A DNA stretch of 64,000 nt from Triops longicaudatus (taxonomy: Eukaryota; Arthropoda; Branchiopoda; Notostraca; Triopsidae). The notes beneath the pieces were generated by a model that made no database searches, was not told the DNA's origin, and saw only the letters and a program-made list of their open reading frames with translations. Below, piece after piece: positions 11,572 through 21,036 of the stretch (position 1 is the first letter of the stretch; every line of letters starts with the position of its first letter). Made by a program: the position numbers and the translations under genes. Location of the stretch: the NCBI GenBank assembly GCA_022885665.1, contig JAGQDJ010000278.1, positions 310,001-374,000 of the forward strand. The letters are read 5' to 3'.

Positions 11572-12531
11572 ATGATTGGGTCCGCTAGCCGGGCGTCGCC
11601 GATTTTATTAACGCCCAAGAGGAGATGGATGAGATGTTCTCTTTTTATCAAAATAGCGTTGTTTGTTTGTGTCATTTTAATAGGATGGCAAGCTTATACC
11701 CATTTGTCTGGTTCTGAATCAAGTCTAGCAGTAGCTGACATTCCAGTAGTATGTTTATCATTCTGACGCATATGTTACAGTAATCTTAATTCAGGAAAGT
11801 GCTTCTGACGGAAAAGTAATGGTTGAAGTTTTTTATGAAACCCTGTGTCCTGACAGTAGAGGATTTGTAAAGCAGCAGTTGCTTCCTACTTACCAGAAGA
11901 TTGCTAATATTATGGACTTTCGAATTATTCCTTACGGAAAAGCGAAAGTAAATTTTTCTGGTACGTTGTTTAATAAAGCACTTTTCAAATTATTATTTGT
12001 TTCACAGACCATCGAAACTGATTCAGGAATTACATTTGAATGTCAACACAGAGAAATAGAGTGTGAAGGTAATAAAGTTCATGCTTGTGCTACCAAATAT
12101 GTGCAAGATAAGAGCCAGCTACTTAATTATGTTGCGTGCATGATCTCAAATAACTGGAAACCGGAAGCCGTTGGAGAGAAAGTATACATATTTTTATCCC
12201 CTTTGAGACGGTGACTGTATGTATGCTTAAATAGTGCGCAATTACTTATGGAATCAACTGGCCGGTAATTAAAGAGTGCGCTTACGGACCGGAAGGCAGT
12301 CAGTTGCTGAAAGACTTTGGTATCGAAACGAAAGCCTTGCGGCCTTCTGTGACGTTCATTCCTACAATTACACTTAATAAGAGTCAAGGAAGACAAACTG
12401 ACATTCTGAGAAACTTGCTAAAATCTGTATGCCAAACTTATCAGGTAACAAAAGTGGAATTTGTGTGGCTAAGAAGCTCTTTCCTTATGTTTTCTTTACA
12501 GGGAGAAAAGCCGTCTGCTTGTTTGGGATAA
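11572..12531 (+). CDS. GILT-like thiol reductase (gamma-interferon-inducible lysosomal thiol reductase family)
   Basis: Five exons: 11572..11748, 11795..11947, 12008..12181, 12235..12444, 12502..12531; all introns are 46-60 nt and phase 0; product 247 residues. GILT proteins reduce disulfides in the endolysosome. Seen here: a thioredoxin-like strand followed by CPDS at residues 77-80 in the active-site position, so the usual second Cys of CXXC is Ser; the family signature CQHxxxECxxNxxxxC at 122-137, with Arg where Gly is usual; and C-terminal CAYGPEGSQLL matching family spacing. The N-terminus has no plain cleavable signal but a basic KRRWMR stretch followed by a hydrophobic helix (about 23-40), which reads as a type II signal anchor. 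The open frame continues across 11948-12007, but removing this 60-nt GT-AG segment restores the family spacing. Family assignment is secure; a Ser at the resolving position implies altered redox chemistry (inference). Confidence 0.9.
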
Positions 12532-14951
12532 AAACTTCCATTTCTATACAATTCTGGTTGGTGCTAGGCATTTTTGTCTATTTCTAGTGAGATTGAGGAG
12601 TCGTCTACTTGGTGTCTGGCTGGTAACTGTGGGAATAGCTTGTTGGTTTCTGTCTTGAATAGACGTTTCGTTGGACACTGTTTTTCTTTTTTTTTCAGAC
12701 AATTTATCTGTCTGAAGGTCAGTCCGACGGCGTTGAGAGTTTGGTGAAGCTCCGTCGATCACCTGATGGTTTGGTTCTTTACAACTTCTACAAATAATTG
12801 ACCGGCTAAAGCCGGCTAGGGCTTGTTTGTTTGATCTTATACCGTTGAAAACTGGTGCGACAAGGTCGCTTCGCTTTGTCTCTGTACTTGGTGTAATATT
12901 CTATTATACATTAAACTATGTTAATAACACTCAGCAGTGCTTCTCAATAGTCTCACTGGTTAGCTCACTACCCGAAATCGCCGATTAGAAAGTCCCCATT
13001 ATCAAATGAAAGTAAACTTTCAGTAAAAGAAGTATAGTAAAATAAGCTTAAAAAAAAAGATAAAAGCAAGAACTATGATCAAATCTGTATATTAACACTA
13101 GCTAAGGCCGTTTATCTAGATAAACATCTTACGGCGAATTACACGCAATATTTTAGGCGATTGTGCAATAGATGTTAGCTATATAACCGAAAACTGGTAG
13201 TAGTGTTAGGTAAAGTTGATGTTCTTAACTCTTTAAGGTGCTTTTCTAAAAAACATGCGTTGCAATTTTTTTCCCTATATAGGTTCATGATCAAACTACA
13301 AAGTAAATGTTTTCAGCCGAATAAAACTATTCAACCGATTTTTGCATATTTTGTTCTGTTATTAGCTTCAATGAATCGTACTACATTTGTCGAAGACTAT
13401 TTTCGACAATCTACTAAATAAAAAGTACACATTTTCTGTGCTTAAGGAAGAAATAAAACAAAAATCAACAGGAAATATTAAAAATATCAACTACCACAAT
13501 ATTCCTTTTAGGAGCTTTTGAGGAACTAGATATATTTAAAGCACAATCCCTTGTAACTATTCACATGTAAATCTATTTCGCCATTAGTTCTAGTAGATCT
13601 AGTTCGCCTTACGCATTTCGGACTGAAGATCTTCATAGGTCCAAATTTAAAATATTTCCATTTCAGTTTTTCTTGCTATGGGCTCCGCTGCCTAAACCCC
13701 AAGGACTTTTTTTAAATTATGTGTACTTTACCCACTATTAAAAGGCAGTGTCTTAAGCAATGGGATAAAAAATGTTGAGTTGTTTTGTACCAGACCGTAC
13801 ATGGTCTCATGTCGAAGGGTACATAGCGCTTCATATGCGTAAACAAAATTGCACAATTTTGGTCTTCGCCTTTTTTGTCCTTTCGTCTCGGGAGGTGAAA
13901 TCTTGACATTTAATTGTCTTGATTTCATGTTAAAATAAATCAGCAAAATGAGTTACAAAACTTTTATAGTGTCCACACAGCTGATATTCACAGGCGAAAT
14001 TAATTAAGGTTTGACAGAGATGCATCTGCACGCGTTTGCGCGCTCAATTAAATTCGCGTAGAGACACTTATAGTTTACTTTATTCTTACGAGCGCAGGTG
14101 CTAGAACTGTAGGTCACTCAGAAAATGGGTGCGCTCGTTACAGTAATTGAGACGACATTCGATCTTTCATCGCCCGTTGGAAAACGGGCGCACTCGCCCT
14201 CATACTCACTTGCGTTCGCACTGTTTTCCCGTATCATTTAGCCTTAAATACTTTAAATAATTTTTAATGTACTCGTATTGCTGGACATGCACTGTTTGCA
14301 ATGTCTAAAAAATCGCAATTAAAATGAAAGTAGTGATCTTGCAAAACGATTTTATAAACCAGAGCGTGAGCGCACTCGTTGCAGCACTAGGTGTTATGAA
14401 TATAAGCCTCTTCACCAGGCTACGCGCTACGAAGCAACCTGTGAAAAATCCCATACTGCTTGCCACTTTGGTCTGACATGCTCTTGTCAAAAAATGCGAG
14501 AAGCCCATCCGTAATGAACAAAACAACACAGGGCGTAATACTTCCAAGCTTTGAATTTTCTTAATACTTAATAACTGAGCTGATGAAAAGAAATGTTAGA
14601 ACGCAACACAAGTACATACGGCTAGCCAAACTCGTAACCGTTTGCAAGTCGTAAGGTCTGGCTTATATAGCCTACTAGTGAAGAAGCATCAATTCAGACA
14701 AAACGTTAAATATCACATCAGCTTACACATCAGAAGTGTAACCTGACATCAGAATGAAGTCAGGTTACAAATGTCGGTAAATTGGGGGTTGAACATTAAA
14801 CGAACAATGAAGTCTGAACTTCTGCATTGTTGATTGTTTTTTTTTTTTCACAGACGATCGTGACAATTATACCGACAGTTCAACAGAGATACCGATAACG
14901 GACGAAAATTCACACAGGCAAAACTGGTAGTTATAATGACGTACAACAACT
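12532..14951. other. Intergenic DNA between convergent GILT-like and MDP1 genes
   Basis: It holds the 3' UTRs of the two convergent genes and no recognised coding sequence. A small hairpin (CCGGC-TAAA-GCCGG) lies at 12802-12815 just beyond GILT. The part at 14020-14400 has several copies of a degenerate GCGC(A/G)CTCG motif and a perfect 8-bp hairpin, listed separately. Confidence 0.55.
14171..14190. other. Perfect 8-bp hairpin with GGAA loop
   Basis: CGCCCGTT, loop GGAA, AACGGGCG: an exact inverted repeat. It lies about 760 nt beyond the MDP1 stop and about 1.6 kb beyond the GILT stop, in intergenic DNA. No following T-run and no known animal terminator role. Confidence 0.6.
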
Positions 14952-15625
14952 TTACTTACGCTGCGAAGCGTATTGCTGTAACCCTTGGTTTAAAACTTTG
15001 AAATTTACACCATCATCTACAAATATTGAGACGACACCAGCGTTAGTTAAGTCATGAATATTCCGAGACTCGTCGTCAAAAAACAGCATGTCATCATATT
15101 CGACACCCGAATTCCGTTTAATCCTTGAAACATACAGTATTCAGACATGAAAATAATGTATAAATAAGTCAGTGTAAGACTTACTTGGAAAAATGCACTG
15201 TTTTAGTACCGGGGTATATCTCTACAAAATCGAAGTATTTATCCCAGTTAAAAGCTTTGACTGCCTCTTTTGCTCGTTCACTTGTGGGAGATCTCGAAGC
15301 AACACCAATCAAAATTTTTTCTTTCTTTAATGTCTCCAGAATTTCTGGTACTTCAGGGTAACATTTTAATTTCGTTTTGTACTTGTCAAGGATCAGTCCA
15401 GGCCTAGCAGAAATCTTTTTCAAGAAGTTTGGGATATTTAGGAAATAATTTACCCCGCAGATTTAAATGGTGCTGTTGCATTGCAATCCACATAAAACTG
15501 CCACAGCGTGTAATCTAGTAATAAAGATTGTGGATAATTCGCGGGAGCATATTTTTAATGTTTTTACCCAAGTCAAACACGATCATTTTCGGCCGGGGTG
15601 CGCTACTGACTAAAGAATGTGCCAT
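14952..15625 (-). CDS. MDP1: Magnesium-dependent phosphatase 1 (MDP1), HAD superfamily
   Basis: Four exons: 15568..15625, 15454..15514, 15185..15403, 14952..15123 (listed 5' to 3' on the minus strand); 169 residues, against about 176 in vertebrates. MDP1 is a small HAD phosphatase, acting on phosphotyrosine or protein-bound fructosamine-6-phosphate substrates in known members. Motif I FDLDYTLW is at residues 17-24 with nucleophile D18 and D20; exon 1 ends inside D20. CYPEVPEIL and GVASRSPTS give the region around motif II, EIYPGTKTVHF follows, and motif IV MLFFDDESRNI is at 125-135 with D129 and D130. The ATG at 15625 is chosen because it is in frame and gives the usual short lead before PKMIVFDLD. 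At the 3' end GTAAGT overlaps the last codons before TAA, so an extra intron and a different C-terminus are possible; the length already fits the family. It lies 656 bp downstream of BAG2 on the same strand. Confidence 0.93.
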
Positions 15626-16281
15626 AATTTTAAAACTGAAACTTGCACTGAAGTCGTCAACTCTTGTTTTCAAGACCGGTCAATTTTTCGTCTGTTTTGG
15701 TTCCTTCTCATTGTTTGTTACGTAAGGCCGCGCAATCGTGTTAGCGTTGCGGATGCTCTTTCCAAAACAGCGCGAAAATACGAAGCAGAGAATGTATTCA
15801 AAAGAACGGAAACCTACAAAATCACATAACGGACAACTGATAACAAACTCCAAATGATTTAAGCCGAAGCCCCTTATGCGAACAGGCATACTATTTCGAA
15901 TTAACGTAGAAACTGCAAGCAGTGTCGTCGTCTTCATGCCTCTTTGGCCCATACAACATCAGGTTCGTGGCCAATTTTCACCACCGGAGCTAGTTTTTTT
16001 GACAATGAACCAGACACAACCCTGAGCTTGAACACATTATCACAACCATGTTTTGATATGGCTTTTCATCGTAAAGAAAAAATTTAAAAACGTTTTCTCT
16101 CAACTAACGACTTGAATAACATATGCAATAAGTTAAAATTTCGAAGGCTTTCTTCGGAGATCCAACAGTATTTAAAGAAGTACCAAAAAACGGCGCTCAC
16201 ATACATAGATGAAAAGCCTCTCGTTTTCTCTGTTACTGGCCACAACCACACATGCTCTTCGACGACTCAGATCATTTTACG
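15626..16281. other. Spacer between BAG2 and MDP1
   Basis: It should hold the BAG2 3' UTR and the MDP1 promoter. No coding sequence, TATA box or repeat is recognised. Confidence 0.55.
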
Positions 16282-17065
16282 TTAGACAGCTTCATCTACT
16301 TCACAAATCTGTAGCGCCATGTTCCGGATCCATGAATCCACGTAATCCATTAATCCTTGGAGACGACGACGAATACGTTTTTGATCATCTGCCGTGCAGT
16401 TAGAGATCGCTGTTTCGAAGTACGTGTCAAAAGGCTCACCGTCGGACCTCTCAGATGAGCAAGCCCGAATGAACATGCGACATTTTTGACGAGTGATAGC
16501 AGGCTCTTGGCGCAGTTTTAAAATCAACGCGTCAATGGAAACATTTACTCTATGCAGGGCTTCTTCCTGGGCTTCGGATCGCAATGTATGCACGCGCAGC
16601 TCAACGGTTAAACAGCGGTCGATTAAAACATCCAGTGCGTGGCATATGTCCTTGTACTCTCCTAAACAAAAATTGTTATATCACTGACATTCATCTTAAC
16701 GCACTGCTGGGCTCCTTACCATTTGGCAATTTCTTCAAATCAGTGTTATTTTTCAACGTATCCAAGGTTGAAACCAGAGCCTCTTTCTCATCTTCAATAC
16801 GGAGCGCTTCTCGTCGCAGCTTTTCAACAAATGTGTCCGCTTTTTCTATTAGATCTAAAGCTCGGCTCCGAATTTTTGCTTCCTCAGGCATCATAGCTTC
16901 GTCACCGAGCATTGCATGATAGGCATCTCGTTTCCTACTCTCTTTCCCTTCAGACTTTTCCCAGTTAACGTTCTCTTCCAAATCTTCATCGCTCACAACC
17001 GGCTCGACAACAATGCATGCAACTTCTTCGCAGCTACTTGCTGTTGTTTCTATGAACGAAGCCAT
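16282..17065 (-). CDS. BAG2: BAG2-type molecular chaperone regulator
   Basis: Two exons: 16720..17065 and 16282..16661, with a 58-nt intron (phase 1); 241 residues, somewhat longer than vertebrate BAG2 (about 210). BAG2 is a cytosolic nucleotide-exchange factor for Hsp70 that inhibits the CHIP ubiquitin ligase; the C. elegans homologue is UNC-23. Seen: an acidic N-terminal leader not typical of vertebrates; a helical segment with ALDLIEKADTFVEKLRREAL and EDEKEALVSTLDTLKNN, corresponding to the coiled-coil start of BAG2; then in exon 2 CLTVELRVHTLRSEAQEEAL and the C-terminal brichos-like BAG2 region with ACSSE followed by DQKRIRRRLQGLMDYV, closely matching the DQKKIKRRLETLL block I know from vertebrate BAG2. 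The start at 17065 is the first ATG of the open frame. Heat-shock elements were looked for upstream and not found. Confidence 0.92.
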
Positions 17066-18211
17066 TCTTAACGAAGCACACGATATCTACAGAAGACACC
17101 GGTTAATAAGCTGTAATATGCTACACACTAAAAACCTACCGAAACAGTAAATCAAACTGGAAAAATTACTCTGGCTTCATGTGACGCACAAGTTTGCACA
17201 TTCGTGACAACAACGTCTGTTTTTCGCGAAAGCTACTTTTCTGCACTCTGTGGAAGGGCCCCTTCAACTACCTTTCCTGTCGCGGTGGTTTTGAACGTTG
17301 CAGGTTGGTAGCTAGTACGCAAATGGTTCTCGGCCACTTTAATGGTCTTACTTAATAGGAGAAAAATTACTCTCTGCCACACACACAAAAAATAATATAA
17401 AAATAAAATACACTACAAAACATAACCTGACGTGTGAAAAAGGACATAAAAGAGCTTCTAAAAATTCCGTTATTGTTAGTTGGTTTAAGGGACAATTGAC
17501 ATCGCACTTTCGATTTTTGTCGTCTTATGCGGTCTTATGTTTTTTTTTTTTTTTTTTTTCACTAAGCTTCCACCAACAAACTTTAATTCTAGGGAGTCAC
17601 GAACAAAGTCTGTCGAGGGTAAGACATTTACTGAAAAGCACTAAGAACTAATTAATTGTTACAGTTCATTATCAAGTACCTAATTACTTTATGTATAGAA
17701 TGCTTGGGCCAGTTTACCCTGACTTGCTTCGTCACGTTTTTGTTCGTGCGATTAATTAGTGTTTACGTTTTTGTCACGTCAGTAGGATTAAAAGTAATGC
17801 AAGCAATTCATTACTTGCTATGAAGCCACATTGGAGTCTCAAACGATGGGCAGTTCTTGGAAGAGATGTAGAGATAGGTCCCTTCGAAACTGCGCTGCGT
17901 TTCCTATGATGAAACGGCTTATTCTTTAGTTCCTGTAAGTATAGACTATATAGATCATACATTTTGTTACGAAAAAGCATAAACAAAGTGTGTTTATTCT
18001 TGGCAGGATTTGTATTATATTGGCACTTGACAAAGGACTTCACAGACTAGCTAGAATGCGCTGTACACGAACAGTAGTTGTTCGTTATAAATTAACAAAA
18101 TAAGTTAGGACTGAAAACAAATAAGTCGATATCCGATTGTCTCTTGCGACAGGGTCGATTTACACCAGTGGCATTAATTCTCAACGTGGTAAAAATTCGC
18201 CAGAAATTCTT
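17066..18211. other. Intergenic DNA between the DM4/DM12 gene and BAG2
   Basis: It contains the BAG2 promoter, the DM4/DM12 3' UTR and a 20-nt T tract (17540-17559). A minus-strand open frame at 17774-18043 has no recognisable domain and no splice context, so it is not called as a gene. Confidence 0.55.
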
Positions 18212-19051
18212 TTACCAGTGCACATGCCAGTTGTCTTCTGAAGAACGCAATTCATTGGGATGAACTGCGTCTTCGGAACTAGCTGCGTGTTTCACAGGTA
18301 CTTCCTTCATAGCTTCTAGATCGTGGACACCATTCTGCGCCATCAGAGGCTCATCGTGGTAATCCAACTCTTGATCTACAGGTTGTCCTGTTGGCTTATC
18401 TGCCGGCGTGCTATACATTTTGAACATATTGAATAGCGACACTGGGCATTTCGGGTAGCTACCGGCACAGGTCATATTATGCGACTGACCTATTCTTTCC
18501 GCTTCCAGATATTCATGAAGGAAGTCATTAATGCCACGTTTCGGTCTAAAAATTAAAATGCACGGAGTTAAGTAGATATGATAAAGTGTAGTGTAGAAGA
18601 ACTTACGTAAGTAGAACGGTCAATATTTCGCCAATTATAGTAAACTCTCCAATCGGGTTTTGTTGCATTTCGCAAATCGTTCGAAGTAAACAAGCCTTCC
18701 CATCCACCCCTGTCGCAGCTAATGTTGCTTCAACGGATTTAAAGATACGGAATTGATCATCTTGTAAACTCCTTCAAAAGTAAAGGGAAAAAAGGGTTTC
18801 AGTTGTTTTCCAAAATCCGCGAAATGTAACAATTATTGATAGCCATGCGAGAATCGTTCTATCGCGGCGCTCTGCTATTACCTCTGACCGGATTTATCGT
18901 CAAAAAGAGTATCGAGAAAAATAGTAATGGGCAATGTGAATTGGATAAGCCCACGAACGGACGGTTTACCGGAAACCGTGGACACCAAGGGTAAAGTTAA
19001 TTGGTTGGTGACCACCCACTGTGGCCGAAGTAAGATTGCGTTACGACTCAT
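18212..19051 (-). CDS. DM4/DM12-family secreted protein, form with proximal first exon (1b)
   Basis: Exons: 18882..19051 (1b), 18607..18771, 18212..18545; phases 2 and 2; 222 residues. The DM4/DM12 family (Pfam PF07841) is arthropod-specific and of unknown biochemical role. Exon 2 carries the family core: GVDGKACLLRTICEMQQ, then IGEILTVLLTPK. Exon 3 continues with FLHEYLEAERIG and the typical YPKCPVSLF, giving the conserved cysteines. The tail after that is hydrophilic and acidic and not conserved. Exon 1b has the family-like N-terminal pattern (LLRPQW, then alternating hydrophobics and LPITIFLDTLF). Its ATG at 19051 is the first in frame and there is no strong cleavable signal peptide, so a further upstream exon might exist. 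A second exon of the same type and phase (19124..19311) lies upstream and is listed separately. Confidence 0.85.
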
Positions 19052-19123
19052 GATTGACAACCCTTTCTTTGGCGTAAAACTCTAGACAGACACAAGTAAA
19101 CAGAGAAGGAAATGTATTATTAC

Positions 19124-19311
19124 CTCATGTTTCGAGACTGATTTTTGTTAAAAAGTTTGTCGAGCTGGATGACAACACGGAAGAGAACGGAGAGGGTGGA
19201 AATGTAAGTGAAGATGGGGTTGTTGAAGGTGTCGGCAGGCACTTGAACCAGATTTTCAATGGCCCATGTGGATGTTTTCACTTGCAATGGTCGAGGCACC
19301 AAGAACGTCAT
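19124..19311 (-). CDS. Alternative first exon (1a) of the DM4/DM12 gene
   Basis: Starts ATG at 19311 and ends with AG|GTAATA at 19124, in phase 2, exactly as exon 1b does. Joined to 18607..18771 and 18212..18545 it would give a 228-residue protein. It encodes FLVPRPLQVKTSTWAIENL and then VVIQLDKLFNKNQSRNMR, parallel in layout to exon 1b (LLRPQW..., FLDTLFDDKSGQR). Splicing 1a onto 1b is not possible: the only acceptor-like TAG before 1b leads to a stop, so 1a and 1b look mutually exclusive. It could instead be the first exon of a paralogue that lost its other exons. No transcript evidence is available. Confidence 0.6.
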
Positions 19312-21036
19312 CGTGAACTTATGTGTTCTTTATTTAATTGCAACCCTGTAAATCTACGTATTCCCCACCTAGGAAACCAATGCATACGGTTAAACTTGCA
19401 ATTTTCAAAGAAGGGGGATAACCCATGTAGAAAAATTGCTAGTGCGGTGAGATGACGACCTTGGTGCCTTTTATTACAAGTGCCATATTTGCTTACTTTT
19501 GACAGACGCCCGTCGACACCTGGAAACAGGCTTGAAATAGTTAGCCCAGAGAAGGGCGACTTAAAGGTTCAAAGAGTCAGCAGATTTGAAAACAGAATAG
19601 AAAAGATTAGGACTTTGATACACTGTTAGTACTAGAGAAATGGTCACCAAGGTGGTCATTAATTCTATTCCTTACCACAGGTAATTCACAAGCCAAAACT
19701 TACCTTCGTTAGTTTTTCCCAGTAACGTTGCGAACTAATGCACTGAAGTTTGGCGACTCGGAGGTATAATGCTGCAAGTCTTCCAGGATTGTGACTGAAG
19801 CTTACCGTCTTGGTGCCCAAATTTATAGATCATTTGGAACGGTAGTCAGCTATGATAATCCGTATGTGAGCTCACTCGGTATGGGTACAACGTCTTAGTC
19901 TAATAGGCTTGTCACAGAGCAGTACAAACTAGCTGAGGCATAGCCGAGCTGTAGGGTCACACGAGCGTCAGATTCTCTTCCTGTTACGCGCAGGTAGCTC
20001 AAGAACCTCAGACTCCTAATTTAAATGTGACTCGGAACTCGGAAGCTACGGTTATGCTAATTGGAAGCATCAAGAGGCGCTCTTTGCATCATCATAACGC
20101 ACCAAGCGTCTCCGGCGGTAGCACGGATTGGCGAGGTCAGTTGATGTTAGTTTACAGGAGCTCAAGCCACTCCGTTAACAGCGTAGGTCAACTGCTCTTA
20201 TGATCCAAACAAATGTTAAAATTCGTTTTGACTGAGTTTGTTGTCTGTGTAGTCTCTTATGAAATCTATCATACTCAGGTCTCCTTTAAATTTCTTTTTC
20301 TTTAAGTGCACTTGAACCCTAGTTAATGGGCAATTTTTTTTTTCGAAAGTCAACTGAAACGTGACGTTTAGCTTTCACTTCCGAGTTTCATGTTCATATC
20401 CAGGGGTTACAGTACTTATATTTGCGCTGCCGTTACATACCGAAAGCCACCGCGGTTTCGCGACGCTTTTGGTGTGCGTGCTTGTAAAGTGGCGGCTAGT
20501 GCCTCATACAGTTTTAACCAACTTTCATGACCAGCTGCGATATGCAGGCAATAATTACCAAGAGCGTAAGAAAAAGGACTCGCACAGTAATGGGCCATGT
20601 AGTATCTAGTGATACAAATAAAATCGCTCAAGCACCCACTAAAAGTTTTCAGAGTATTCCAATTCGCTTTAACCCTAGAACTTGCAAAAAAATTTAAATA
20701 ATTTAAGAACTTCATATATATGGTTTGCTGCGTGCAAACGAATATGCAACCGAATGACACACAAAAGCCGTTATGGAACGTCTTTGAAAAATTCGTCACG
20801 TAGTCGTAGGAATTGACACAGGGCATGAAAATGGACCGAGTCAATGTACATCTCCCCCTCACATCCGAGGTTAGGGAAGTTCCGTTAGACTGGGTTTCCA
20901 TTGCTTTAGAAAGGTGAGACGCAAAACCTCAAACCAATTTTAAAAAGAAAATCGTTCTGCAAGCTCATATTTCATTATCAGGGTTCCTTATATTCATTTC
21001 AAGAACCGTAAAATTTTGACACAAGAGCCTGGTTGG
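19312..21036. other. Intergenic DNA between QNG1 and the DM4/DM12 gene
   Basis: It should hold the promoter of the DM4/DM12 gene and the QNG1 3' UTR. The longest open frame (161 codons, minus strand, 20416-20901) has an unbiased composition and no recognisable domain, and is not called. Confidence 0.55.

Noticed and set aside
11948..12007. In-frame coding segment inside the GILT-like gene
   Set aside because: The frame stays open, but the segment has GTAAAT/CACAG borders, is a multiple of three and inserts 20 residues where family members have none; treated as an intron.
17220..17290. Possible heat-shock element upstream of BAG2
   Set aside because: GAAGG...CCTTC forms an inverted pair but the spacing does not match alternating nGAAn/nTTCn units.
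20416..20901. 161-codon open frame on the minus strand
   Set aside because: No domain, no signal peptide, no compositional bias and no splice-compatible neighbours; flanked by clear genes with very different sequence quality. Chance open frame is more likely.
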